Source of the DNA: JAXDAY01 sp034679345 | Lineage (GTDB): Bacteria; Eisenbacteria; RBG-16-71-46; CAIMUX01; VGJL01 | Assembly (NCBI GenBank): GCA_034679345.1 | Contig: JAXDAY010000018.1 | Span: 1 to 64,000 of the forward strand | Length of the DNA stretch: 64,000 nt | Reading direction: 5' to 3' | Shown here: piece after piece, positions 41,986 through 50,849 of the stretch | How positions within the stretch are numbered: position 1 is the stretch's first letter | How the letters are laid out: every line of letters begins with the position of its first letter | The notes under the pieces: model-generated | The model's input: the letters and a program-made list of their open reading frames with translations, nothing else | Told to the model about the DNA's origin: nothing | Database searches by the model: none | Position numbers and translations under genes: made by a program

Positions 41986-44256
41986 ATGCAGTCGATCGAC
42001 TCGACGCCTGAGTTCGTTCGCGGTGTCTATCGGGCCATGGAGGAGAGGATCGCGGTCGCGCGCGGGCGCCTCGGGCGCCCGCTGACCTTGGCGGAGAAGA
42101 TTCTCCTCGGCCATCTCGACGACCCGAAGGCACAGGAGCTGCGGGCGGGGGAGAGCTACCTGCTTCTGCGCCCCGATCGAGTCGCGATGCAGGATGCGAC
42201 CGCCCAGATGGCCCTGCTTCAGTTCATGCTGGCGGGCCGCGGCCGCACTGCGGTTCCGACGACGGTCCACTGCGACCACCTCATCCAGGCGCGGGTGGGC
42301 GCGGCCGCCGACACGAACGCCGCCCTGGACGAGAACCGCGAAGTCTACGAGTTCCTGAGACAAACCTCGGCGAGACACGGGATCGGATTCTGGAAGCCCG
42401 GCGCGGGAATCATCCATCAGGTGATTCTCGAGAACTACGCCTTCCCGGGAGGACTGATGATCGGCACCGACTCCCACAGCCCGAACGCAGGCGGCCTGGG
42501 GATGATTGCCGCCGGGGTGGGCGGGGCCGATGCGGTCGACGTGATGGCGGGCTTCCCCTGGGAGGTGAAGTACCCGAAGCCGATCGGAGTCCGGCTGACC
42601 GGGAGCCTGCAGGGCTGGACCGCGCCGAAGGATGTCATCTTGAAGCTGTGCGGGATCCTCACGGTCAAGGGAGGGACGAACCGAGTCCTCGAGTACTTCG
42701 GTCCCGGCGCGCGAGCGATCTCCTGCACCGGCAAGGCGACGATCGCGAACATGGGCGCCGAGCTCGGAGCGACCGCCTCGGTCTTCCCCTTCGACGCGGC
42801 GATGGCTCGCTACCTGCGGGGCACCGAGCGCGCGGGGATCGCCGAGCTGGCCGAGAGGCACGCGACGCTCCTTGGGGCTGATCCGGAGGTCGAAGCCGAC
42901 CCGGAACGCTACTTCGACAGGGTGATCGAGATCGATCTCACGACGCTCGAGCCGCAGATCGTAGGTCCCCATACGCCCGATCTGGCGAGGCCGATCTCGG
43001 CGCTCGCCGCGGAAGTGCGCGAGAAGGGGTACCCCGAGCAGATCTCGGTCGCGCTCCTCGGATCGTGCACGAACTCATCCTACGAGGACATCACGCGCGC
43101 CGCGGAGATCGCCGCTCAGGCCCTCGCCCAGGGCCTCAAGATGGCGAGCCCGCTTCTCGTCACGCCCGGAAGCGAGCAGATTCGCGCGACGATCGAGCGC
43201 GACGGGCAATTGAGGACGCTCCAGGAGGCCAACGCGGTCGTGCTCGCCAACGCCTGCGGTCCTTGCATCGGCCAGTGGAGGCGGGAGGAGATTAAGGTCG
43301 GCGAGAAGAACTCGATCCTCACCTCGTTCAACCGCAACTTCCCGCGGCGCAATGACGGGAATCCCGACACGATGGCCTTCATCGGCAGCCCCGAGATGGT
43401 GGTCGCCTTGGGCCTCGCGGGGAGGCTGACCTATAATCCCCTCACCGACTCCATCCCGGGAGCGGACGGCAAGCCGGTGCGCCTCGTCCCGCCCAAGCCG
43501 GCGCCGGATCTCCCGGAGCGAGGATTCGTGCGCGACACGCAGGGCTACCTCGCGCCGCCCGAGGACGGCGCGTCGGTCGAGGTCCAGGTCGCGCCGGAAA
43601 GCGAACGGCTGCAGTTGCTCCAGCCCTTCGCCGCCTGGGACGGATCCGACTCGATGGAGCTTCTCCTGTTGATGAAGGCGAAGGGCAAGTGCACGACCGA
43701 CCATATATCGCCGGCCGGACCGTGGCTCCGCTACCGCGGCCACCTCGATCGGATCAGCGACAACATGTTTCTTGGCGCGGTCAACGCCTTCACGGGGGAG
43801 GCGGGGCGAGGACGGAACCTCCTGACGGGCAAGACGGGCGAGCCGATCCCGACGATCGCGCGGTCGTACAAGGACCATGGATTGCGGTGGGCCGTCGTGG
43901 GGGACGAGAACTATGGAGAGGGGAGCAGCCGGGAGCACGCCGCCATGTCGCCCCGGCACCTGGGCGCCGCCGCGGTCATCGCACGCTCCTTCGCCCGGAT
44001 CCACGAATCGAATCTCAAGAAGCAGGGGATCCTCCCCCTCACATTCGGCGATCCTGGGGACTACGAGAAGGTCCGGGAGGATGACCGGATCCTGCTCCGC
44101 GGCCTGGGATCGATTGCCCCGGGCAAGCCGATCGAAGCGGCGTTGCGGCACTCGGACGGGAGCGAGGAGCCCATCCGACTGCTCCATACCTTGAACGATG
44201 AGCAGATCGAGTGGTGGAAGGCGGGTGGGGCCCTCAACGTCCTGCGAGATCGCTGA
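41986..44256 (+). CDS. acn: Aconitate hydratase (mitochondrial type)
   Basis: 756 residues from ATG 41986, which has GAGGTGAG 3-5 bases upstream; ATG 41971 is in frame but lacks that spacing. It isomerises citrate to isocitrate in the TCA cycle. Cluster cysteines are in LGSCTNSSYED and ANACGPCIGQW. Substrate motifs MIGTDSHSPNAGGLG and GEGSSREHAAMSPRHLG (in part) are intact; the swivel domain begins near residue 590. The mitochondrial-type form is common in Bacteroidetes relatives. It pairs functionally with the succinate dehydrogenase encoded about 18 kb away. Confidence 0.97.
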   Translation: MQSIDSTPEFVRGVYRAMEERIAVARGRLGRPLTLAEKILLGHLDDPKAQELRAGESYLLLRPDRVAMQDATAQMALLQFMLAGRGRTAVPTTVHCDHLIQARVGAAADTNAALDENREVYEFLRQTSARHGIGFWKPGAGIIHQVILENYAFPGGLMIGTDSHSPNAGGLGMIAAGVGGADAVDVMAGFPWEVKYPKPIGVRLTGSLQGWTAPKDVILKLCGILTVKGGTNRVLEYFGPGARAISCTGKATIANMGAELGATASVFPFDAAMARYLRGTERAGIAELAERHATLLGADPEVEADPERYFDRVIEIDLTTLEPQIVGPHTPDLARPISALAAEVREKGYPEQISVALLGSCTNSSYEDITRAAEIAAQALAQGLKMASPLLVTPGSEQIRATIERDGQLRTLQEANAVVLANACGPCIGQWRREEIKVGEKNSILTSFNRNFPRRNDGNPDTMAFIGSPEMVVALGLAGRLTYNPLTDSIPGADGKPVRLVPPKPAPDLPERGFVRDTQGYLAPPEDGASVEVQVAPESERLQLLQPFAAWDGSDSMELLLLMKAKGKCTTDHISPAGPWLRYRGHLDRISDNMFLGAVNAFTGEAGRGRNLLTGKTGEPIPTIARSYKDHGLRWAVVGDENYGEGSSREHAAMSPRHLGAAAVIARSFARIHESNLKKQGILPLTFGDPGDYEKVREDDRILLRGLGSIAPGKPIEAALRHSDGSEEPIRLLHTLNDEQIEWWKAGGALNVLRDR

Positions 44257-44351
44257 TCCCGCGACCCGGCGGCAACTTCTCTATGGCATCCCCTGAGGCC
44301 TTAGGCTAGGATGCTGCCGTCTTGCCGGATGGGGCAAAATAGGGAGGGGAG

Positions 44352-45095
44352 ATGAGATCGTACGCAATCACAAACATTAAAGGGGGCTCGGGCAAGACGA
44401 CCCTCGCAGTGAATCTGGCCGCCGGGCTCGCGCTCGCCGGCCGCCGCGTCCTGCTATTCGACCTCGATCCGCAGGCGAGCAGCAGCTTCCATCTGCTGCA
44501 ACGATCCGAGAACGGCAGTCTGGCCGACTCTCTCGCAGGGGAGAAGAAGCTGGAAGACGTCATCCAGGACACTCTGATCGCCGGGCTCCGGATCGCCCCG
44601 GGGAGCCGGATGCTCGCGCCGTTCGACAATGGAGCGCATCCGACTCGCGAGCGCCTGGCGCACCTGCTGGGGCAGGTCCCCGTCGATGTCGACTTTGTGC
44701 TGATCGACACGCCGCCGACTTGGGGTTCGCTCTTGGTCGCGACGCTTGCCTGCGTCGACTCCGTCCTGGTCCCCGTGTCGACCCGGGAGCTGGATCTGCA
44801 AATCCTGAGCCTCCTGATGGATGTGATCGACCAGGTCCGGCGGCACCGGAATCCACGCCTCCACCTGGCGGGGATCGTCCCGAACCGGACGGTTCGCACA
44901 CGCCTCTCGGCCCGCGTCGAGGCGAGCCTGCGCGAGCAGTTCGGCTCGGTGGTGCTCTCGCCGATCCGAGAAAACGCGCGGCTCGCGGAGGCGGGAGGCT
45001 TCCACGCGCCGATCCAGATCTCCTCGCCATCCAGCTCGGGCGCTGAGGACTTCGGCGCGCTCGTCCGCTTCTTCCTCGAACGGGAATCCGCGTAG
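44352..45095 (+). CDS. ParA/MinD-type ATPase, orphan
   Basis: 247 residues, GGGAGGGGAG just before the ATG. The deviant Walker A is KGGSGKTTLAVNLAAG; motif A' is LLFDLDPQASSSFHLL; Walker B is FVLIDTPPTWGSLLVATL, and PVSTRELDLQILSLL follows. No ParB or parS-like repeat lies beside it, so chromosomal partitioning is not implied; many ParA-like proteins position other cargo such as chemosensory clusters or carboxysomes. Role unknown. Confidence 0.9.
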   Translation: MRSYAITNIKGGSGKTTLAVNLAAGLALAGRRVLLFDLDPQASSSFHLLQRSENGSLADSLAGEKKLEDVIQDTLIAGLRIAPGSRMLAPFDNGAHPTRERLAHLLGQVPVDVDFVLIDTPPTWGSLLVATLACVDSVLVPVSTRELDLQILSLLMDVIDQVRRHRNPRLHLAGIVPNRTVRTRLSARVEASLREQFGSVVLSPIRENARLAEAGGFHAPIQISSPSSSGAEDFGALVRFFLERESA

Positions 45096-45112
45096 TCCCG
45101 TGAGTTTCCTGG

Positions 45113-45138
45113 GGGGCTGGCCAGGGAGGGCCGGCTCC
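45113..45138 (+). terminator. Hairpin after the ParA-like gene
   Basis: Arms 45113-45122 and 45129-45138 pair over 10 positions with two G-U wobbles and a 6-base loop, 18 bases after the stop. Confidence 0.4.
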
Positions 45139-45252
45139 TTGGGGCGCTCCCGCATCGACCCAGCCCTTCCGCCCTTGCCGTCATCCCGATGGTTGGCTAC
45201 TGTCATTAGAGGTTCTTCATAGAAGAGTCTGGTCTGGGAAGGGAGGATGATG

Positions 45253-47640
45253 ATGACGACGACCGCCAGCGGCCTCACCCCAAGAACCTTGCCGTTCGGA
45301 CCGCGCCGCGGGATCTATGTGCCGGTCACGGAAGAGATGCAGTCCGGAGTCGTTCCTGGACCCGAGCCAAGCGCCGGGCTCATTCAGGACCTGGAGCGCT
45401 ACGACCTGCTGTATCGGACGTTGTGCGGCGTTCTCTACAACTTCGTGCCCACCTCGGGCCATCCCGGAGGAAGCATCTCCTCCGGGCGGATCGTGACGGC
45501 CCTCCTCTACCTGCTGCTCGATTACGACTTCTCCAATCCCGACGAGCCCTCCAACGACCTGCTCGTCTACGCGGCGGGGCACAAGGCGATGGGCCTCTAT
45601 GCGATGTGGGCGCTTCGAAACGAAATCGTCCGCGCCGGCGCCGCCGATCTGCTGCCGAAGGACGAGAAAAGGCAGATGCGCCTCGAAGACCTGCTCGGGT
45701 TCCGCCGCAACCCGACGAGCAAGACGCCGCTCTTCCGCGAGTTCCACTCCAAGGCTCTCGACGGCCATCCGACTCCCACCGTCCCCGGCGTCAAGGTCGC
45801 GACCGGGGCTTCGGGAGTCGGCGTGCCCGCGGGCATCGGTCTTGCCTTCGGAGCGCTGGACACCTTCGGACCCGACGATGCGCCGCATGTCCACCTCCTC
45901 GAGGGCGAGGGCGGAATGACCCCGGGGCGCGTATCCGAGGCGCTCGCCACGGCGGCGACGGCGGGACTCCTGAACGTCTTCCTCCATGTCGACTGGAACC
46001 AGGCGAGCATCGACTCGAACGCCGTCTGTCGCGACGGCGAGCGGCCCGGCGACTATGTCCAGTGGAACCCGATCGAGCTTGCGTACCTGCACGACTGGAA
46101 CGTCTATCGCGTGGACGACGGGCGGGATTGGCGTCAGATCCTTGCCGCTGTCGAGCTTGCGCGGCGCCACCCGAACGATCAGCCGACGGCGATCGTCTAC
46201 CGCACGATCAAGGGCTGGCGCTACGGGATCGAGGGGCGCGCGTCGCACGGAGCGGGACACAAGTTCTGTTCCGACGAGTACTACGCCTCGCTGAATGAGT
46301 GCGAGAAGGCATTCGGCGTCGCCTTCCCGCGCTTCGAGGGGCCAAAGAACGACGAAAGGGTGGAGGAGAACTTCTGGAAGACGCTGCTTGTCTTCCGCGG
46401 CATCATCGAGAGCCAGGGGCTCGGCCGGCTCGCCAACCAGATTCGCGCGCGCCGTGACGGCCTCAAGGCGCAGGCGAGGAAACGGCGGGAAGCGGCGCCC
46501 GATCTCTCGATGCTCTACGACGACGGAATCCGGGCCGATCGGATTCCCGAGGAGCTGACCCTGAAGCCCGGCAGCGAGGCGACCCTTCGAGGGGCCCTCG
46601 GCGACACGTTGGGATACGTCAACCGCGCCACGCGCGGCGCGGTGGTCGCGGCTTCGGCGGACCTCCTCGGTTCGACGAGCGTCTCGAACATCGACAAGGG
46701 ATTCCCTGAGGGGTTCTTCCGCGCGCGCGGGAACGCCGGTTCTCGGCTCGTCGCCTGCGGCGGGATCTGCGAGGACTGCATCGGGGCTTTTCTCGCGGGC
46801 GTGTCGACCTACGGCACCCACATCGGGGTGGGCTCCTCGTACGCCGCCTTCATCGCGGCGCTGCAGCACGTCGCGGCGCGACTCCACGGGATCGGGCAAC
46901 AGGCGCGCCACGAGATCTCGGGCGAGCCGTTCCGGACCTTCCTCATGGTTTGCGCTCACGCGGGGCTCAAGACCGGCGAGGACGGGCCGACCCACGCCGA
47001 TCCCCAGGCGCTCCAGCTCCTGCAGGAGAACTTCCCCAAGGGCGTGGCGATCACGTTGACGCCGTGGGAGCCGCAGGAGCTCTGGCCGTTGACGATCGCC
47101 GGCCTCAAGGCGCGGCCGGCGCTGCTCGCCCCCTTCGTCACGCGCCCGAACGAGAAGATCCCTGACCGCGCGGCGCTGAAGCTGCCGCCCGCGACCATGG
47201 CGGCGCAGGGCGTCTACGCGCTTCGGACCGCCGATCCGAAGGCGAAGCCGTACCACGGAACCGTCGTGTTGCAGGAAAGCGGCGTCACCTATGCCTTCGT
47301 CGACGAGGTGCTCCCCAGGCTTGACGCCGAAGGCTACCGGATGAACGTCTACCTCGTGACGAGCGCGGAGCTCTTCGACCTTCTGCCCGTCGAAGAACGC
47401 CGGCGGATCTTCCCGCCCGAGCGCGCGGCGGAGGCGATGGGGATCACGGGATTCACGTTGCCGACCCTCTACCGCTGGGTCGTCTCCGAGCGGGGCCGGG
47501 CCCACTCGCTGTACGCCTTCTGGAAGGGGCGCTATCCGGGGAGCGGGCAGGCGTTCAAGGTTCTGGAGGAGGCGGGTCTTGACGGGGCCGCGCAGTACGA
47601 GGCGGTTCGTCGCTACGCGAAGGAGTTCGAAGGCCGCTAG
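45253..47640 (+). CDS. Transketolase-like thiamine diphosphate enzyme
   Basis: 795 residues from the third of three consecutive ATG codons (45247, 45250, 45253); GGGAGG at 45241-45246 gives the third the best spacing. The N-terminal TPP domain has the transketolase signature TSGHPGGSIS and the Mg/TPP motif GEGGMTPGRVSEA with HVDWNQASIDSN. The middle pyrimidine domain has GGICEDCIGAFLAGVS and THADPQALQLLQ, and the C-terminal domain ends near residue 790. It is about 130 residues longer than ordinary transketolase, with an extra segment around residues 130-180 (LLGFRRNPTSKTPLFREF), and resembles AceE-like or unclassified transketolases. Substrate uncertain. The membrane operon starts 13 bases downstream. 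Confidence 0.8.
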   Translation: MTTTASGLTPRTLPFGPRRGIYVPVTEEMQSGVVPGPEPSAGLIQDLERYDLLYRTLCGVLYNFVPTSGHPGGSISSGRIVTALLYLLLDYDFSNPDEPSNDLLVYAAGHKAMGLYAMWALRNEIVRAGAADLLPKDEKRQMRLEDLLGFRRNPTSKTPLFREFHSKALDGHPTPTVPGVKVATGASGVGVPAGIGLAFGALDTFGPDDAPHVHLLEGEGGMTPGRVSEALATAATAGLLNVFLHVDWNQASIDSNAVCRDGERPGDYVQWNPIELAYLHDWNVYRVDDGRDWRQILAAVELARRHPNDQPTAIVYRTIKGWRYGIEGRASHGAGHKFCSDEYYASLNECEKAFGVAFPRFEGPKNDERVEENFWKTLLVFRGIIESQGLGRLANQIRARRDGLKAQARKRREAAPDLSMLYDDGIRADRIPEELTLKPGSEATLRGALGDTLGYVNRATRGAVVAASADLLGSTSVSNIDKGFPEGFFRARGNAGSRLVACGGICEDCIGAFLAGVSTYGTHIGVGSSYAAFIAALQHVAARLHGIGQQARHEISGEPFRTFLMVCAHAGLKTGEDGPTHADPQALQLLQENFPKGVAITLTPWEPQELWPLTIAGLKARPALLAPFVTRPNEKIPDRAALKLPPATMAAQGVYALRTADPKAKPYHGTVVLQESGVTYAFVDEVLPRLDAEGYRMNVYLVTSAELFDLLPVEERRRIFPPERAAEAMGITGFTLPTLYRWVVSERGRAHSLYAFWKGRYPGSGQAFKVLEEAGLDGAAQYEAVRRYAKEFEGR

Positions 47641-47653
47641 GGAGGGGCAGGAG

Positions 47654-48109
47654 GTGGCGCATCGCGACGAGATCGCCAAGATGTCAAGGAATCTGCAGAC
47701 CATGTGGTTCGCCTTCGTCGCCGCCACGTTCGTCTACGCGGCGGTCGCCTACCTTCAGGTTCGCGGCCGCCCCGCCGACGCGGCGGTCCCCGAGGTGATC
47801 GCCACGTTGAAGCCGCTCTTCTACGCCCTCACGATCCTGCTGATCGCGGGGGCGTTCTGGCTCCGGCGCCGCACGCTCACCAAGAGCTACCCGAGTCGTG
47901 AGCATGCCCTCATGTCGATCCAGATGGCGGCGGTCGGAGGCTGGGCGCTCACCGAGGCGGTCGCGATCTTCGGTCTCGTCCTCGTTCTTCTCGGGGGTCG
48001 CATCGTCGATGCCGCGCTCTTTCTCCTCGTCTCCCTCGGGGCGATGCTGAAGCAGCGTCCCTCGGCGGGGTGGCTCGAGGAAAAGGTCGCGGCGGCCTCG
48101 ATCCAGTGA
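47654..48109 (+). CDS. Four-helix membrane protein, first gene of the DUF6754 operon
   Basis: 151 residues from GTG 47654, with GGAGGGG 6 bases upstream; ATG ten codons later is an alternative. Four hydrophobic segments: MWFAFVAATFVYAAVAYLQV, LKPLFYALTILLIAGAFWL, AVGGWALTEAVAIFGLVLVL and IVDAALFLLVSLGAMLK. No family recognised. It lies 13 bases after the transketolase-like gene and 47 bases before the FN3-DUF6754 gene, so it is probably cotranscribed with the following membrane genes. Confidence 0.8.
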   Translation: MAHRDEIAKMSRNLQTMWFAFVAATFVYAAVAYLQVRGRPADAAVPEVIATLKPLFYALTILLIAGAFWLRRRTLTKSYPSREHALMSIQMAAVGGWALTEAVAIFGLVLVLLGGRIVDAALFLLVSLGAMLKQRPSAGWLEEKVAAASIQ

Positions 48110-48156
48110 AGTCCCGCATGCGAATTCAAGTCCGACGAAAGGGAGGTAGCTTCGCG

Positions 48157-49314
48157 ATGAAACGGATCCTCCTCGCTCTCTTGGTCCTCGGCACGGCCGC
48201 GGCAGCGGCATCGGCGCAGGAAGCTCTGTCTCCGGAGGTCGAGGAGACCGGTCCTGCGCCTCCAGCGAAGGTGGCCGCGCGCGACACCCCCAATGACGCC
48301 GGAAACAGCGTCACGGTGAGCTGGGCCGCCGTTCCCGGGGTCGTGCGCTACCGGATCGAGCGAGCGGGCGCGGACGGCGAGTTCTCCGAGCTCGACTTCG
48401 CAGGCTCGGTCGCCACATCGTACGTGGACCAGGCCGCGGCGACCGGCACGGCGTACCGCTACCGCGTCGTCGCCCTCTTCGCCGGCGGAGGCGAGGCGGT
48501 CTCGGGGCCGACCTCGGCGGTCGCGAGCTCGCCGCAGTGGTTCAATAGCTACCTTACCGGCGTGGCGCTCGCGATCGTCCTCTTCGTCGGCACGATCGTC
48601 TACTTCGTGCGCCGGGCGAAGCGGGGCGAGCACCTCTTCGTGCGTCGGATCGCCGGGCTGGAGGCGGTGGACGAGGCGGTGGGGCGCGCCACCGAGATGG
48701 GCCGGCCGATCCTCTTCGTGAGCGGCACCGGCTACATCGAGTCGATCGGCACGATCGCGGCGCTGAACGTGCTCGGGCAGGTCGCCAAGAAGACGGCCGA
48801 GTACGGCACGAAACTCGCGGTGCCAAACTGCGACCCGGTGGTCTTCACCGTTTCCCGCGAGGTGGTGAAGGGCGCCTACACCGAGGCAGGTCACCCGGAC
48901 GCCTACGACCCGAACTCGGTCTCTTTCCTCGTGGAGAACCGATTGAGCTACTCAGCCGCGGTCAGCGGGATCCTGGTGCGCGAGCAGCCGGCCGCGAACT
49001 TCTTCCTGGGCCCCTTCGGGGGAGAGTCGCTCATCCTCGCCGAGACGGGATCGACGACGGGCGCGATCCAGATCTCAGGGACCGATTCGACGACGCAGCT
49101 TCCATTCTTCGTGGTCGCGTGCGACTACACGTTGATGGGGGAGGAACTCTACGCCGCCTCGGCATACCTCTCGCGCGAGCCGCTCATGCTCGGCGCGCTC
49201 AAGGGAGAGGACTGGGGGAAGTTCATCTTCATGGTGATCCTGACCCTGGGAACGATCATCTCCCTGGCGGCCGGGATCGACGTCGGGAAGATCCTCTCGA
49301 CGACGGGTTACTAG
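48157..49314 (+). CDS. Exported FN3 domain, membrane helix and DUF6754 domain protein
   Basis: 385 residues from ATG 48157 with AAAGGGAGG upstream. Signal peptide to about residue 21 (ASAQEA). A fibronectin type III domain follows (about 45-125; VTVSWAAVPGVVRYRIERAG). Then a membrane helix (YLTGVALAIVLFVGTIVYFV) and a cytoplasmic DUF6754 domain: HLFVRRIAGLEAVDEAVGRA, GRPILFVSG, AALNVLGQVAKKTAEYGTKL, AETGSTTGAIQISG, VVACDYTLMGEELYAASAYL (each shown in part). A final helix is near the C-terminus (FIFMVILTLGTIISLAAGI). The domain name is from memory. Function unknown; core of a five-gene membrane operon. Confidence 0.85.
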   Translation: MKRILLALLVLGTAAAAASAQEALSPEVEETGPAPPAKVAARDTPNDAGNSVTVSWAAVPGVVRYRIERAGADGEFSELDFAGSVATSYVDQAAATGTAYRYRVVALFAGGGEAVSGPTSAVASSPQWFNSYLTGVALAIVLFVGTIVYFVRRAKRGEHLFVRRIAGLEAVDEAVGRATEMGRPILFVSGTGYIESIGTIAALNVLGQVAKKTAEYGTKLAVPNCDPVVFTVSREVVKGAYTEAGHPDAYDPNSVSFLVENRLSYSAAVSGILVREQPAANFFLGPFGGESLILAETGSTTGAIQISGTDSTTQLPFFVVACDYTLMGEELYAASAYLSREPLMLGALKGEDWGKFIFMVILTLGTIISLAAGIDVGKILSTTGY

Positions 49315-49326
49315 GGGAGGCATGCG

Positions 49327-49986
49327 ATGAAGACGAAACTCCCGCTCACGTTGATGATCATCATGGCGATCCTGGGGCTGACCGGCTACTTCATGCCGCA
49401 CCCCACCGTCGATACCCTGAACACCTATCTGCGCAACACGCTTCTGCGCATCATCTCGGCCTTCGCGTTGATCCTGGGGCTGGGAAACCTGATCCAGCAC
49501 CACGTGAAACGGATCGAGAAGAAAGGCGCGAACTGGAGGCAGTCTTACACTCTGCTCGCCGGATTGATCGTGACGGCGATCATCGGCCTCTTCGGCGGCG
49601 TCTCGGGCGACGGGATGCTGCCCACGCAGGTCGGAAACTTCAAGTACGACGTCCAGACTCTCTACATGCAGGTGCTGAATCCCCTCGGATCGACGATGTT
49701 CGCATTGCTCGCCTTCTACATGGCCTCGGCGGCCTACCGGTCCTTCCGGGCGAAGAACTTCCTATCGGTCCTGCTGCTCGCCTCCGCCTTCATCGTCATG
49801 CTGGGGCAGGTGCCGTTCGGCTACCTCATCAGCCCATCGATCCCCGACTTCAGCCAGTGGATCATGGGCGTGCCGAACACCGCCTCGAAGCGGGGGATTG
49901 AGCTCGGAGTGACCCTCGGGGCGCTGGCGACCTCGCTCAAGATCCTGACGGGGATCGAGCGCAGCTGGATGGGAGGTGGCTCGTGA
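49327..49986 (+). CDS. Six-helix membrane protein of the DUF6754 operon
   Basis: 219 residues, 12 bases after the DUF6754 gene; GGGGAGGC before ATG 49327. Hydrophobic segments include LTLMIIMAILGLTGYFM, IISAFALILGLGNLIQH, LLAGLIVTAIIGLFGGVSG, STMFALLAFYMASAAY, LSVLLLASAFIVMLGQV and GVTLGALATSLKIL. A basic loop HHVKRIEKKGANW marks the cytoplasmic side between helices 2 and 3. No family recognised. Its stop overlaps the next start (GTGA). Confidence 0.82.
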   Translation: MKTKLPLTLMIIMAILGLTGYFMPHPTVDTLNTYLRNTLLRIISAFALILGLGNLIQHHVKRIEKKGANWRQSYTLLAGLIVTAIIGLFGGVSGDGMLPTQVGNFKYDVQTLYMQVLNPLGSTMFALLAFYMASAAYRSFRAKNFLSVLLLASAFIVMLGQVPFGYLISPSIPDFSQWIMGVPNTASKRGIELGVTLGALATSLKILTGIERSWMGGGS

Positions 49987-50849
49987 GACTCGAGCGCCTG
50001 ATCCACATCGACCGGCGGATCATCTTCCTCGTGATCGGCCTGGTGATCATGATCCCCCTGCTCTTCCCCGTTCGTCTGCCGATGGGCACGCAGAAGGCGA
50101 CATTGGGGCTCTTCCAGACGATCGAGGGGCTCGAAACGGACGAGCAGTGCCTCATGATCTCGACGGACTACGTGCCGCAGACCGAAGCCGAATGTCACCC
50201 GATGTCGATCGTCCTCTTGCGTCATGCCTTCGCCCGGCGCCTGCCGGTATTGCTGATCAGCCTCTACGTCGAGTCGACGCCCTTCGCGGCGGACGCGATG
50301 GTCAAGGCGATGGAGGAGTTCAACGCGCGGGCGACCAGTTCGGCCGATTCGATCGTCTACGGCAGGGACGTCGCCTTTCTCGGCTGGCAGCCGCCGCCGA
50401 TCGTGCCGATCCTGGCGATGGGCAAGTCGATTTCCGAGATCTACCCCACGGAGTTTTACGGAGCCGTGACCGACTCGCTTCCGATCATGCGCAACATCAA
50501 GAACTATGACCAGGTGGGGATCGTCTGCGCGATTTCGGGCGGGACGGCGCCGCTCTGGTTCGTGCAGTTCGCGCAGACGAAGTTCGGAGTGAAGGTGGGG
50601 GCGGGATGCACCGCCGTTAGCGCGCCGGATTTCTACCCCTACTTCGAGACGGGGCAGTTCTCCGGGATCCTGGGAGGGATGAAGGGCGCCGCGGAGTATG
50701 AGGAGCTCGTCGAGGCCCGCTACGGCGTGGGAGGCCGAAGGAGGGCGACGGACGGGATGGGATCCCAGTCGGCCGCCCACCTCGCGATCATGCTCTTCGT
50801 GGTCGTGGGCAACATCGCCTACTTCGCTGCGAGGAGGGCGAAGGGATGA
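49983..50849 (+). CDS. Membrane-anchored alpha/beta-domain protein of the DUF6754 operon
   Basis: 288 residues from GTG 49983, preceded by GGGAGGTGGCTC and overlapping the previous stop. An N-terminal helix (IIFLVIGLVIMIPLLFPV) and a C-terminal helix (HLAIMLFVVVGNIAYFAA) flank a soluble domain of about 210 residues with Rossmann-like beta/alpha alternation (LPVLLISLYVES, VAFLGWQPPPIVPILAMG, YDQVGIVCAISGGTAPLW). Near residues 195-245 the order CTAVSAPDFYPYFETGQ then LGGMKGAAEYEELV recalls the end of the DUF6754 domain in the second gene of the operon. Overlaps the next gene by ATGA. Confidence 0.82.
   Translation: MRLERLIHIDRRIIFLVIGLVIMIPLLFPVRLPMGTQKATLGLFQTIEGLETDEQCLMISTDYVPQTEAECHPMSIVLLRHAFARRLPVLLISLYVESTPFAADAMVKAMEEFNARATSSADSIVYGRDVAFLGWQPPPIVPILAMGKSISEIYPTEFYGAVTDSLPIMRNIKNYDQVGIVCAISGGTAPLWFVQFAQTKFGVKVGAGCTAVSAPDFYPYFETGQFSGILGGMKGAAEYEELVEARYGVGGRRRATDGMGSQSAAHLAIMLFVVVGNIAYFAARRAKG

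Noticed and set aside
44352..45095. ParA-like gene as evidence of a plasmid or origin
   Set aside because: No ParB, parS repeats, dnaA box cluster or replication genes are near; surrounding genes are core metabolism.
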